Shown here piece by piece: positions 26,225 to 35,407 of a DNA stretch of 64,000 nucleotides (the first letter of the stretch is position 1; the number at the start of each line of letters is the position of its first letter). The DNA is from JACRBR01 sp964371355 (lineage in GTDB: Bacteria; Chloroflexota; Dehalococcoidia; DSTF01; JACRBR01). Below the pieces are notes generated by a model. It saw only the letters and a list, made by a program, of their open reading frames with translations. It was not told the DNA's origin and did no database searches. The position numbers and the translations under genes were made by a program. Location: positions 7,978-71,977 of the forward strand of contig CAYJMG010000020.1 of the NCBI GenBank assembly GCA_964371355.1, in the 5' to 3' direction.

Positions 26225-27307
26225 ATGAGCCGCATCGTCTTCCGCGACGTCAGCAAGCACTTCGGTGAAGTGGTTGCCGTGCGCGATTTCAACCTCGACA
26301 TCGAGGACAAGGAGTTCCTCGTCCTCCTGGGGCCTTCCGGCTGCGGCAAGTCCACGGCCCTCCGCCTCGTGGCCGGCCTCGAAGAGCCCACCTCCGGCGA
26401 GATCCTCATCGGCGACCGTCCCGTCACGGATGTCGAGGCGAAAAACCGCGACCTCGCGATGGTCTTCCAGAGTTACGCCCTGTACCCCCACATGACCGTG
26501 CGCAGGAACATCGAGTTCCCGCTGAAGACCCGCAAGATCCCCCGGTACGAGCGCATGAAGCTCGTCACGGAGACCGCGCGCTGGCTTGGACTGGAACCGC
26601 TGCTGGAACGGCGCCCCGGCGAGCTGTCAGGAGGCCAGCGCCAGCGCGTTGCGCTCGCCCGCGCCGTGGTGCGCCGGCCCGTCGCCTTCCTCATGGACGA
26701 GCCCTTGTCGAACCTCGACGCCAAGCTTCGTGTGAAGACCCGCGCCGAACTCGTCGACCTCCACCAGGAGCTGTCGCGCACCTTCGTGTATGTCACACAC
26801 GACCAGGTCGAGGCCATGACGATGGCGACGCGCATCGCCATCATGAACGAGGGCGCGCTCCAGCAGGTCGGCCCGCCGCAGGACGTGTACGAGCGTCCCG
26901 CCAACACCTTCGTCGCCCAGTTCATCGGCAGCCCGCCAATGAACGTCGTCTCCGGGACGGTTGCTCGCGACGAGACCGGCGTGTGCGCGTGCGTCCCCGG
27001 CGGTTCGATCCCCCTCTCACCCGCGGCGGCGGCGACGATCACCGCGAGTGGCCTGCAGAGCCTCCTGGTCGGCGTCCGCCCCGAGCACCTCGTCCTCGAT
27101 GACGGTCCAGTGAAGGCGACCGTACGCGCCGTCGAGTCGCTGGGCCACGAGCGTCACATCATCTGCGATCTTTCGCCCGAAGAGTTCGCTATCGTGCGGC
27201 TTCCATCAGATGTCCCTCCGCCCGCCGCCGGCTCCACCGTGGGCCTCAGCGCGCGCCTCGACCAGGTCCATCTCTTCGATCCCGCCAGCACCGCACGGAT
27301 TGACTGA
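26225..27307 (+). CDS. Sugar-type ABC importer ATPase (UgpC/MsmK/MalK-like)
   Basis: 360 residues. The nucleotide-binding domain has Walker A GPSGCGKST, signature LSGGQRQRVALARAV, Walker B VAFLMDEPLSNLD and H-loop VTHDQVEAMT. MNEGALQQVGPPQDVYERPANTFVAQFIGSPPMNVV is the CUT1 ATPase signature, followed by a C-terminal OB-fold regulatory domain (LVGVRPEHL). ATG 26225 has GGGGAG upstream; a GTG at 26201 is less likely. The two permeases and two binding proteins follow. Such ATPases energise uptake of sugars or glycerol-3-phosphate-like solutes. Confidence 0.93.
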   Translation: MSRIVFRDVSKHFGEVVAVRDFNLDIEDKEFLVLLGPSGCGKSTALRLVAGLEEPTSGEILIGDRPVTDVEAKNRDLAMVFQSYALYPHMTVRRNIEFPLKTRKIPRYERMKLVTETARWLGLEPLLERRPGELSGGQRQRVALARAVVRRPVAFLMDEPLSNLDAKLRVKTRAELVDLHQELSRTFVYVTHDQVEAMTMATRIAIMNEGALQQVGPPQDVYERPANTFVAQFIGSPPMNVVSGTVARDETGVCACVPGGSIPLSPAAAATITASGLQSLLVGVRPEHLVLDDGPVKATVRAVESLGHERHIICDLSPEEFAIVRLPSDVPPPAAGSTVGLSARLDQVHLFDPASTARID

Positions 27308-28254
27308 TGAGTGAGGCGAAGGTCCCGGTAGAACTCATCGCGGCGCCGGCCACCACCACCGGCCGGTTCCACGTGAGGCCGCGCCTGGGGGAAGCCGCGT
27401 TCGCGCTCGCCCTGCTCGGCCCGTCCATCGCGCTCTTCGCCACCTTCGCCTTCTACCCGCTCGTGAAGACGTTCTATCTCGGCTTCTTCCGCAGCGACCC
27501 CTTCGGGCTCAGCAGCTCGTATGTCGGGTTCGACCAGTACGTGGACGTGTTGGGCTCCGGCCAGTTCCACCGCAGCCTCTGGACCACGGCCCTCTTCGCG
27601 ATCTTCACCGTGCCGACGGGTCTCGTACTCGGTCTCGGGCTCGCGCTCCTCGCGCACCAGAAGCTGCGCGGCATCATCATCTTCCGCACCATCTTTTCCT
27701 CCACCGTCGCTACGTCCGTCGCCGTCGCGTCCGTCATGTGGATCACGCTGCTTAATCCCAGCATCGGGATCATCAACTACGCCCTCAAGGAGTCCGGCTT
27801 CGAGGCCGTGAACTGGCTGGGCGACCCCGATTGGGCACTGCCAGCCGTCTCGCTCACCACCGTCTGGCTCAACCTCGGCTTCACGTTCATCGTGATCCTC
27901 GCTGGCCTCCAGACCATCCCCGAGGAGCTGCACGAGAGCGCCAAGATGGACGGCGCCGGCTCCGTGTCGCGGCTCTTGAACGTCACGCTCCCGATGCTCT
28001 CGCCGACACTCCTCTTCGCCGTCGTCGTGCTCACCATCAACGCCTTCCAGTCATTCGGGCAGATCGACATCCTCACGCAGGGCGGACCGCTCGACCGGAC
28101 CAACGTGATGGTCTACTCCATCTACACCGAGGGCTTCCGCAACTTCAACGAGGGCGTCGCCGCTGTCCAGGGCGTCGTGCTGTTCCTCATCGTGCTCGTA
28201 CTCACGCTCGTCCAGTTCCGGTTCCTCGAACGGCGGGTGTTCTATGGCAGCTAG
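27307..28254 (+). CDS. CUT1 ABC importer permease, UgpA/MalF-like
   Basis: 315 residues with six predicted helices. The first helix begins FALALLGPSIALFATFAFYPLV. The cytoplasmic EAA loop reads EELHESAKMDGAGSVSRLLNVTLPMLSP, the contact for the ATPase. The start ATG shares a base with the ATPase stop (TGATG). The gene overlaps the next permease by 11 nt. Substrate not predictable from the permease alone. Confidence 0.93.
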   Translation: MSEAKVPVELIAAPATTTGRFHVRPRLGEAAFALALLGPSIALFATFAFYPLVKTFYLGFFRSDPFGLSSSYVGFDQYVDVLGSGQFHRSLWTTALFAIFTVPTGLVLGLGLALLAHQKLRGIIIFRTIFSSTVATSVAVASVMWITLLNPSIGIINYALKESGFEAVNWLGDPDWALPAVSLTTVWLNLGFTFIVILAGLQTIPEELHESAKMDGAGSVSRLLNVTLPMLSPTLLFAVVVLTINAFQSFGQIDILTQGGPLDRTNVMVYSIYTEGFRNFNEGVAAVQGVVLFLIVLVLTLVQFRFLERRVFYGS

Positions 28255-29110
28255 CCCGTCCGCCGCCCGTCGCCCGCGCCGCATCCGCCCGCGCCGCATC
28301 CTGACCGAGGCGGTCCAGTACGCCGCGCTCACCATCGCCGCGGCCATCATCCTCACGCCCATCTACATCACGGTGGTGTACTCGCTGCAGCCGGTCGAGG
28401 AGATCTTCTCCTACCCGCCGAACCTGCTGGTCACAGACCCCCAGTGGGACACCTACAAACGCGCATTCGAGACCGGCTCGCTGGGCCGCTATCTGGTGAA
28501 CAGCTTCCTGGTCTCCACCGCCATCACGGCGGGCCAGGTGATCACATCGATCCTTGCCGCGTACGCGTTCGCCTTCCTGCGCTTCCCCTTCCGCAACTCC
28601 CTCTTCGTCGTCTTCCTCGCCTCGCTGATGGTGCCGTGGGAGGTGACGATCATCCCGAACTACCAGACCATTTCCACCCTGGGTTGGCTCGACTCTTACC
28701 AGGGACTCATCGTGCCCTTCCTCGCCACCGCGTTCGGCACGTTCCTGCTTCGTCAGGCCTTCCTCACGGTCCCGCGCGACCTGCGCGACGCCGCGTCGAT
28801 GGACGGCTACGGCCACATCGGCTTCATGCTCGAAGTGGTCGTGCCGCTCTCCCGCGCGGCCATCGGTGCCCTCGCCGTCTTTTCCTTCCTGCTCGCGTGG
28901 AACCAGTACCTCTGGCCCCTCCTCATCACCAACGACGACGACTACCGCACGGTGCAGATCGGCCTCAAGGCCCTCGTCTCCTCGAACATCGACGAGTTCA
29001 ACCTCGTGATGGCCGGAACGGTGATCGCCGCCGCGCCCATCCTCACTCTGCTGATCCTCTTCCAGAAGCAACTGATCCGGGGACTCACGTCGGGAGCGAT
29101 AAAGGGATGA
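28244..29110 (+). CDS. CUT1 ABC importer permease, UgpE/MalG-like
   Basis: 288 residues. After an Arg-rich start (ARRPRRIRPRRI) come six helices, and the EAA loop reads PRDLRDAASMDGYGHIGFMLEVVVPLS. LLAWNQYLWPLLIT is a conserved MalG-type segment, and the C-terminus LFQKQLIRGLTSGAIKG is typical. It overlaps the upstream permease by 11 nt and the binding protein start by 4 nt. Confidence 0.93.
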   Translation: MAASPSAARRPRRIRPRRILTEAVQYAALTIAAAIILTPIYITVVYSLQPVEEIFSYPPNLLVTDPQWDTYKRAFETGSLGRYLVNSFLVSTAITAGQVITSILAAYAFAFLRFPFRNSLFVVFLASLMVPWEVTIIPNYQTISTLGWLDSYQGLIVPFLATAFGTFLLRQAFLTVPRDLRDAASMDGYGHIGFMLEVVVPLSRAAIGALAVFSFLLAWNQYLWPLLITNDDDYRTVQIGLKALVSSNIDEFNLVMAGTVIAAAPILTLLILFQKQLIRGLTSGAIKG

Positions 29111-30489
29111 TGCTTCGACTCACAGCGGCAACGACACTGCTTACCACCATCCTCCTTGCTGCCTGTAGCGGCGGCGACGGCGGCGGCGGCTTCTCGGAGG
29201 ACTGCCCCATCGGCCTGGCAGGCAAGGATGGACAGCCCACGCAGATCGTGTTCTGGCACGCCATGACCGCCGCGAATCGGGACACCATCGAAAGCCTGGT
29301 CGCCGAGTTCAACGCCTCGCAGGACGCCGTCGAGGTGCAGGCTGTCTTCCAGGGCACGTACGACGAAAATACCACGAAGTACTTCACCGCCCTGCGCGGC
29401 GGCGACTTGCCTGACATCATCCAGGTCGAGGACACCAGCGCGCAGCGGTTGATCGACAGCCGCAGCGTCGCTCGCGCCCAGGACTGCGTCGATGCCGAGG
29501 GATACGACCTGTCCGACCACGTCGAGCGCGTCGTGGCCTACTACAGCATCAACGGCGAGCTGTGGCCCTGGCCCTTCAACGTGTCCAACCCAGTCCTCTA
29601 CTACAACAAGATCGCCTTCGAGAAGGCCGGCCTCGATCCCGAGAAGCCGCCCCGCACCCTCGACGAGCTACGCCAGTACTCCCAGCAGCTCGTCGATACC
29701 GGCGTCACCCGCCACGGCATCGCCCTCGAACTCGGCGGGTGGTTCTTCGAGCAGTGGCTCGCCAAGTCCGGCGCGCTGTTCGTCGACAACGACAACGGCC
29801 GCACCGCCCGTGCCGCCAGCGCCCTCTTTGACAATGACACCGGCCGCGAGCTGTTCCACTGGATCGATGATATGGTCGACGACGGCCTCGCCGTTAACAT
29901 CGGCCGCAATCCGTCGGGCGCCGATGCGCTTCTCGCCGTCGGCAGTGGCGATGCGGCCATGACGATCGCCACCTCCGCCGCCATGCGGTCCGTCTACGGT
30001 GTCCTCGAGAGCGGCCAGTTCCCCGACGTAAAGGTCGGTGTTGGCCCCATGCCGGGCCTCCTCGATCAGGATCTCGGTGGCGTGGAGGTCGGCGGCGGCG
30101 CCCTCTTCGTCATCAACCGTTCTCCCGCTGCCGAGCAGGAGGCGGCCCGCATCTTCGCCAAGTGGCTGAACGAGCCGGAGCAGCAGGCGAAGTGGCACGT
30201 GGGCAGCGGCTACATCCCTATTCGGAGGTCGGCCGTCGATCTGCCCGCTGTCCAGTCGCTGTGGGCCGAGTCGCCGCAGTTCCGTGTCGCCTACGACCAG
30301 CTCCTCGCCGGCGAGACGAACGCCGCCAGCGCCGGCACCGTCCTCGGCCCCTACGACGAAGTCCGCGAAGCCGTCGTGACGGCGCTCGAGGAGATGCTGC
30401 TCCAGGGCAAGGATCCGGATGCGGCGATCGCGGACGCTGCCCGGGCGGCCGATGCCGCGATCGAGGAGTACAACGACCGGATTCGTTAG
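29107..30489 (+). CDS. Extracellular solute-binding lipoprotein (family 1), copy A
   Basis: 460 residues. A signal peptide ends in the lipobox LLAAC (Cys near 19), followed by a Gly-rich linker and the bacterial solute-binding fold (IVFWHAMTAANRDTIESLVAEFNAS, YYNKIAFEKAGLDPEKPPRTLDELRQYSQ). The C-terminal EPEQQAKWHVGSGYIPIRRSA is typical of glycerol-3-phosphate/sugar binders. ATG 29107 overlaps the permease stop (ATGA); a second ATG follows at once. It delivers ligand to the permease pair. The next gene is a close paralogue. Confidence 0.93.
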   Translation: MMLRLTAATTLLTTILLAACSGGDGGGGFSEDCPIGLAGKDGQPTQIVFWHAMTAANRDTIESLVAEFNASQDAVEVQAVFQGTYDENTTKYFTALRGGDLPDIIQVEDTSAQRLIDSRSVARAQDCVDAEGYDLSDHVERVVAYYSINGELWPWPFNVSNPVLYYNKIAFEKAGLDPEKPPRTLDELRQYSQQLVDTGVTRHGIALELGGWFFEQWLAKSGALFVDNDNGRTARAASALFDNDTGRELFHWIDDMVDDGLAVNIGRNPSGADALLAVGSGDAAMTIATSAAMRSVYGVLESGQFPDVKVGVGPMPGLLDQDLGGVEVGGGALFVINRSPAAEQEAARIFAKWLNEPEQQAKWHVGSGYIPIRRSAVDLPAVQSLWAESPQFRVAYDQLLAGETNAASAGTVLGPYDEVREAVVTALEEMLLQGKDPDAAIADAARAADAAIEEYNDRIR

Positions 30490-30526
30490 CGGCGTCGTCG
30501 CGCCGCCGCGTGGAGGAGATAACATC

Positions 30527-31906
30527 GTGCGCACTGCACTCGCTGGACTGACAACGCTTCTCGCACTCGCGGCGTTCGGCACTGCCTGCGGCGGCGGTGG
30601 CGGTGGTGGCGGGGAGCCGACGGCCGCCTGTCCCATCGGCCTCGTCGACCAGGCCGGAGGCGAGGTCAACATCGACTTCTGGTTCGCGGAGCAGGCCGCA
30701 AACCAGGACACGCTCCTCCGAATGGTCGATGAGTTCAACGCCTCCCAGGACAGGATCCACGTCAGCGCCGCATTCCAGGGCAGCTACGACGATGCCACCT
30801 CCAAGTATCTCGCCGCCCTCCGCGGCGGCGACCTCCCCGACATCGTCCAGGTCGTCGACTGGGAGACCCAGCGCGTCATCGACAGCCGAAGCGTCGTGAA
30901 GGTACAAGACTGCATCGACGAGGAGGACTACGACCTCAGCGACTACCTCCCCCGCGTCGTCGCCTACTGGAGCATCGGCGGAGAGCTGTACTCCTACCCG
31001 TTCACCGCCGCCGCCGACGTCCTCTACTACAACGCGCGAGCTTTCGAGAAGGCCGGGCTCGACCCCGCCGTACCGCCGAAGACGCTGGAGGATGTTCGTG
31101 CCTACTCCCGCCAGATCGTCGATACCGGTGCCGCCCGTCACGGCATCTCGGTCGAGATGCACTCGTGGTCCGTCGAGAACTGGCTCGCCAGGTTCGACCA
31201 GCCGATCGTCGACAACGACAACGGTCGCACCGCTCGCGCGACGCAGGCCGTGTTCGACAGCGACGCCGGGCGCGAACTCTTCACCTGGTTCGACTCCATG
31301 GTCGACCAGGGCCTCGCCATGAACGTCGGACGCAACCCCAGCGGCGCTGACACGCTCTTGCCGATCGGCAGCGGCGATGCCGCCATGACCCACGGCAGCT
31401 CCGCCGCCATGCGTTCCGTCTACGGCGTCCTCGAGAGTGGCGAGTTCCCCGACGTGAAGATAGCCGTCGCCCCCATGGCCGGCGGCGAGGGCGGCGTCGT
31501 GGTCGGGGGCGCTTCGCTGTTCATCGTGAACAAGTCGTCGCCCGTCGAGCAGGAGGCCGCCCGTATCTTCGCCCGCTGGCTCAACGAGCCTGAGCAGCAA
31601 GCCGAGTGGCACATCGGCAGCGGCTACATCCCGCTGCGCACCTCGGCGGCGGACCTGCCTGCCATCAAAGACTTCTGGGCACAGAACCCGCAGTTCCGCG
31701 TCGCCTACGACGAGTTGTCGGGCGACAACGTCACCGTCGCGAACTCGGGCGCCGTCATCGGGCCGTTTGGTGAAGTGCGGCGGGCGATTGTCGAGGGCCT
31801 GGAGTCAATGCTGCTGCAGGGGACGGATCCGGCCACAGCACTGAGTAAGGCGGCGAAGGCCGCGACCGACGCAATCACCAGCTACAACGCGCGGATATCG
31901 GACTAG
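30527..31906 (+). CDS. Extracellular solute-binding lipoprotein (family 1), copy B
   Basis: 459 residues from GTG 30527, set by GGAGGAG. The signal peptide ends FGTAC, then a polyglycine stretch (GGGGGGGG). The mature protein aligns with copy A along its whole length (DFWFAEQAANQDTLLRMVDEFNAS, GRNPSGADTLLPIGSGDAAMT, EPEQQAEWHIGSGYIPLRTSA). It is a tandem gene duplication with clear divergence, so the two may recognise different ligands for one transporter. Confidence 0.92.
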   Translation: MRTALAGLTTLLALAAFGTACGGGGGGGGEPTAACPIGLVDQAGGEVNIDFWFAEQAANQDTLLRMVDEFNASQDRIHVSAAFQGSYDDATSKYLAALRGGDLPDIVQVVDWETQRVIDSRSVVKVQDCIDEEDYDLSDYLPRVVAYWSIGGELYSYPFTAAADVLYYNARAFEKAGLDPAVPPKTLEDVRAYSRQIVDTGAARHGISVEMHSWSVENWLARFDQPIVDNDNGRTARATQAVFDSDAGRELFTWFDSMVDQGLAMNVGRNPSGADTLLPIGSGDAAMTHGSSAAMRSVYGVLESGEFPDVKIAVAPMAGGEGGVVVGGASLFIVNKSSPVEQEAARIFARWLNEPEQQAEWHIGSGYIPLRTSAADLPAIKDFWAQNPQFRVAYDELSGDNVTVANSGAVIGPFGEVRRAIVEGLESMLLQGTDPATALSKAAKAATDAITSYNARISD

Positions 31907-32005
31907 CCCGCGCCCGCTCGCCGCTGCCGTGCGCGGTGGCCTGGCACTTGCGGCGATAGCGAGGATCTCGCGGATCCCTCGCGCCCTAATGGTCGGGGAG
32001 CCGTC

Positions 32006-32224
32006 CTATCGCCGGTTGCCTCGGTTCGTCGGAGGGGGCAAATCCGGGTTCGTCGGTCCTGCCCGCAGCGTACGAAGCTGTTCCCACTTCGCCCGTGACT
32101 CCGTCTCCAGCGCCTTGATAGCCGCGCCGTCGTGGTATACCCCGGGCCCCCGAATCGCCCGAACGTGGTCCGCGATACGCCCAATATCATCCAGAAGCCG
32201 GCGCTCAGCTTCGTTTGTCACCAT
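32006..32224 (-). CDS. Small hypothetical protein
   Basis: 72 residues starting MVTNEAERRLLDDIGRIADH, a charged, probably helical protein with a Pro-rich tail. GTAGAGG lies upstream of ATG 32224; an upstream in-frame start at 32269 would add 15 residues. No family recognised. It stands alone, convergent to the binding-protein operon and upstream of the minus-strand TPP enzyme. The codon pattern looks like real coding, but support is limited. Confidence 0.45.
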   Translation of the reverse strand: MVTNEAERRLLDDIGRIADHVRAIRGPGVYHDGAAIKALETESRAKWEQLRTLRAGPTNPDLPPPTNRGNRR

Positions 32225-32359
32225 GAATGCCTCTACCTGCCTTCGGGAAGTTGGTGCTCTGCCGTGCACGAGATGACGCGTCGAGCTGCGTTGACCGCCC
32301 TAATCATAACTCATCGCGCCTCGCGGCCGGTCTCAGCCGCTTCTCCGGCGCCGGCCGAG

Positions 32360-34009
32360 CTAGCCCAGGAACTCGTACCCGCCCGACACGCCTTCCGGCT
32401 TCTGGTCGATGATCACGTTGACACACGCAGGCTTCCCGCTCGCGAACGCCCGCTCGATCGCCGGCGCTATGTCGTCCGGCCGCGTCACGAACTCGCCGTG
32501 CCCGCCCAGCGCCTCCACCACCCTGTCATAGCGTGCGTTGTCGCCCAGCCGCGTCGCCACCACACGGTCCTCGCCGTACATCTTCGCCTGCCCGACGATG
32601 ATCTGGCCCCACTGCCGGTCGTTCCCAACCACCGCCACGACGGGCATGTTGAACCGCACGAACGTATCGAAGTCGAACCCGTTCAGCCCGAACGATCCGT
32701 CGCCGTTTACCATCAGCACCCGCTTCCCGGGGTGCACTACGCTCGCCGCCATGCAGAAGCCCGTCCCCACGCCCAGCGTCCCCAGCGGCCCCGGCCCCAT
32801 GAACTGCGATGGGCGGTTCACCGGCAGCACCTGTGATGCCAGGCCCACGATGTCGCCGCCGTCGCCCACCACCGTCGTCTCGTCGTCCACGAACTTCGCA
32901 ATCTCGTTGCACAGCCGCAGCGGGTGAATGGGATCCGCATCCGAGTGCAACCAGCGCTGTCGCAGCTCCACCACCTTCGTTTCGCCGTCGCGAAGCTTCG
33001 CTATCCACTCGTCGTGTCGGATCGCCGCTGTGCCGATCTCCGACCTGATCGCCTGCAACACGGCGCGCGGGTCGCCCTCGATGCCCACGTCCACGCCGCG
33101 ATTTCGCCCGATCTCGTTCGGGTCGATGTCCACGGCGATTACCTTCGCCTGCGGCCCCACGCTCTTCCCGTATCGCAGCCGGAAGTCCATCATCGTCCCC
33201 GCGAACAGGATCACATCGGCCTCGCCGAACGCCGCCCGCCTGGTGCGCGACATGAACTGCGGGTGCTCCTGGTGCACCATGCCGCGGCCCATGTCGTTCA
33301 GGTAGATTGGCGCCTGTACCTTCTCCGCGAGTTCGCGGAACGCCTCCCCCGCGTCCGACCAGTAGATACCCGTCCCGGCCATCACGGCCGGCCGTTCGGC
33401 GTTCGCCAGCAGCCCCGCAGCCTGTTTCACCAGCGCCGTATCGCCCGTGGTCCGCCCCTCCGTGCGGTAGTTCACCGGCCACTCGATGCTCTCCTCCTCC
33501 ACGCGTCCGAACAGGATGTCCGACGGGATCTCGAGAAACACCGGCCCGAACCGCCCCGTCAGTGCCACTCGAAACGCCTGCGCCAGGTAATCCTGGATGC
33601 GGTTCGTGAACGGGATCGTCGCCGCCCATTTCGTGATCGGCCGCATCATGTCCACGGTCCCGGGGATCTCCTGCAGTGCACCCATCAGTGACGTGCGCAG
33701 CGGCGCCGCCCCGCCGATCACCAGCAGCGGGCTCGCGTTCTGGTACGCCGTCGCCACTGCCGTCACCGTGTCCGTCACGCCCGGACCGGCCGTGACGACG
33801 GCCACCCCGCACTTGCGCGTCAGCCTGCTATAGCCCTCCGCCGCGTGCCCCGCCGACTGCTCGTGCCGCGTGTCGATCACCCGGATGCCCTCGTCCAGGC
33901 ACCCGTCGTAGATGTTCTGGATGTGCCCGCCGGACAGCGTGAAGATCGTGTCGATCCCCTCGCGCTTCAGCATGCGGGCGACGATGTCCCCTCCGTCGAT
34001 CTGTGCCAT
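32360..34009 (-). CDS. Thiamine-diphosphate enzyme, benzaldehyde lyase / 2-hydroxyacyl-CoA lyase / acetolactate synthase-like
   Basis: 549 residues in three domains. The N-terminal Pyr domain has DTRHEQSAGHAAEGYSRLT with the catalytic Glu near 48. A central domain follows, and the C-terminal PP domain carries the metal-ThDP motif NGDGSFGLNGFDFDTFVRFN. KWAATIPFTNRIQDYLAQAFR and GPVFLEIPSDILF resemble benzaldehyde lyase and 2-hydroxyacyl-CoA lyases more than true acetolactate synthases, and no small ilvN-type subunit is adjacent. A GAAGGAG Shine-Dalgarno sets ATG 34009. It probably makes or breaks C-C bonds next to a carbonyl; substrate unknown. Confidence 0.87.
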   Translation of the reverse strand: MAQIDGGDIVARMLKREGIDTIFTLSGGHIQNIYDGCLDEGIRVIDTRHEQSAGHAAEGYSRLTRKCGVAVVTAGPGVTDTVTAVATAYQNASPLLVIGGAAPLRTSLMGALQEIPGTVDMMRPITKWAATIPFTNRIQDYLAQAFRVALTGRFGPVFLEIPSDILFGRVEEESIEWPVNYRTEGRTTGDTALVKQAAGLLANAERPAVMAGTGIYWSDAGEAFRELAEKVQAPIYLNDMGRGMVHQEHPQFMSRTRRAAFGEADVILFAGTMMDFRLRYGKSVGPQAKVIAVDIDPNEIGRNRGVDVGIEGDPRAVLQAIRSEIGTAAIRHDEWIAKLRDGETKVVELRQRWLHSDADPIHPLRLCNEIAKFVDDETTVVGDGGDIVGLASQVLPVNRPSQFMGPGPLGTLGVGTGFCMAASVVHPGKRVLMVNGDGSFGLNGFDFDTFVRFNMPVVAVVGNDRQWGQIIVGQAKMYGEDRVVATRLGDNARYDRVVEALGGHGEFVTRPDDIAPAIERAFASGKPACVNVIIDQKPEGVSGGYEFLG

Positions 34010-34262
34010 GGCGGTTACTCCTTCGGGATCAAGGCGGGATTGTGTGCGGGTAGCGCCCGTCACGGCCTGCGGATAGCGACATAAGGGTCGCGCGATTACG
34101 CTCGTTTGAATCTGCCCCGGTCGATTCTAGGCCCTCTCGTCGCTTCGAGCACGGCCGCAGGCTGGCGGCCGGGTCGCCGGCCCCCCGTCCGGCCGCGATC
34201 CCCTAGGGGAGCCGTCAAGCTGTTACGCATCGCCGACGATAACTACCCAAGGGGCATTAGGT

Positions 34263-34763
34263 TTGAGCGAGCTTTTCCGCGACCCGCGGTACCTCCTGCC
34301 GCTGGCCATGCTGGTCGGCGTGATCATCATCTCCGCCGCGATGGGCGCTGGCCCCGCTGCCGTGGACTCCGCTGTGCCCGCCGTGCCTGGCATCCCCAGG
34401 GCCGGCTCCCCCACACCCACCCCGGATGTTTCGAACGACTACCGCCGTGCCATCGACCTCGGCATCCTCCGCGAGGCGGCCGAATCCTTCCACCGCAAGA
34501 ACGGCTCGTTCCCGAACACAAACAGCGCTGTCGTCGCGCTCTGCGTCGACGCCGTCGACGCCGGTTGCTCGCTGCGCGAGGCTCGGGGCCTCCCGTCAGG
34601 CGACGGCGAGTTCCCCTACTACTACGCGTCCGATGGCGCCACGTACGCCGTCTTCATTGCGCGCGCCGATTTCCTGAGTGACGCCACCGCGTGCTCGGTC
34701 ACGTTGCCCTCTCATCTGAGAGACTACCCCGTCATGTGCTCGCGGGTGGAGGCGCTGCCATGA
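34263..34763 (+). CDS. Hypothetical protein with single N-terminal membrane helix
   Basis: 166 residues from TTG 34263. A membrane helix spans about 9-29 (YLLPLAMLVGVIIISAAMGAG), then a Pro/Thr linker and an extracytoplasmic domain with LREAAESFHRKNGSFPNTNS, four Cys, and a Tyr-rich strand (FPYYYASDG). The HRKNGSFP pattern recalls pilin-like C-terminal domains, but no prepilin peptidase site is visible. Stop and next start overlap (ATGA), so it is co-translated with the GGDEF-like gene. Family uncertain. Confidence 0.65.
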   Translation: MSELFRDPRYLLPLAMLVGVIIISAAMGAGPAAVDSAVPAVPGIPRAGSPTPTPDVSNDYRRAIDLGILREAAESFHRKNGSFPNTNSAVVALCVDAVDAGCSLREARGLPSGDGEFPYYYASDGATYAVFIARADFLSDATACSVTLPSHLRDYPVMCSRVEALP

Positions 34764-35392
34764 ACCGCCTCGTCAACGCACGCCTGCTGGCCGCGCTTGC
34801 GCCGGCCCTCGCGCTGGGCACGATCGCCGTCGCCCTGGCCGAGAACGTCCAGCCCGCGGACTGGCGGTTTGTGCTGCTCTTCACGGCCGTTGGGGCTGTC
34901 GCCTCCGCCTCCTGGCGTGTGGGCGCCGCGGCCCTGGGCGGCACCATCACGCGCGCGCACGGCGTCCCCAACCGGCTCCGTATGGTCGCCCACAGCGAGC
35001 GGCGCGGCCCCGGGATCGACCACGACACACTGCTCCACGCCGACTGGTACTTCCGCCTGCGCATCGATGAGGAGATCGCCCGGTCGAACCGCTACGGCCA
35101 GCCGTTCACGCTCATCGACATCAGTTCACACTCGGCCGACGCTCTGGAAGCCGTCCGCACGCTAACGCGCGAATCCCTCCGCGACGTCGACTTCGCCGGC
35201 GATCTCGGCCAGAAGGTCGCGGTGTGCCTGCCCAACACCAGCCGCAGCGGTGCGTGGACGGTCGTGGCTCGCCTCACCGAGGTGGTGAAGGGCGTGGATA
35301 TCCGGCTCTCGGAGTTCCCCATCGACGGCGTCACCAGTGCCGCGCTGCTGGGCGAAGGTTCACCAGTGGGCATTCGTGACTTCGCCGCGTGA
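34760..35392 (+). CDS. Membrane protein with degenerate GGDEF-like domain
   Basis: 210 residues. Two N-terminal hydrophobic segments (about 8-26 and 34-55) precede a domain that begins HADWYFRLRIDEEIARSNRYGQPFTLIDIS, the pattern that opens GGDEF domains. The GGDEF signature itself is absent: the equivalent region is DLGQKVAVCLPNTS. It should therefore lack diguanylate cyclase activity and may be a structural or sensory remnant. It is coupled to the upstream hypothetical gene by ATGA. Confidence 0.65.
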   Translation: MNRLVNARLLAALAPALALGTIAVALAENVQPADWRFVLLFTAVGAVASASWRVGAAALGGTITRAHGVPNRLRMVAHSERRGPGIDHDTLLHADWYFRLRIDEEIARSNRYGQPFTLIDISSHSADALEAVRTLTRESLRDVDFAGDLGQKVAVCLPNTSRSGAWTVVARLTEVVKGVDIRLSEFPIDGVTSAALLGEGSPVGIRDFAA

Positions 35393-35407
35393 CCGTCACC
35401 GGACAGC

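Noticed and set aside
28444..29106. Upstream extension of binding protein copy A
   Set aside because: It is the out-of-frame shadow of the UgpE-like permease. The signal peptide and ATGA overlap fix the start at 29107.
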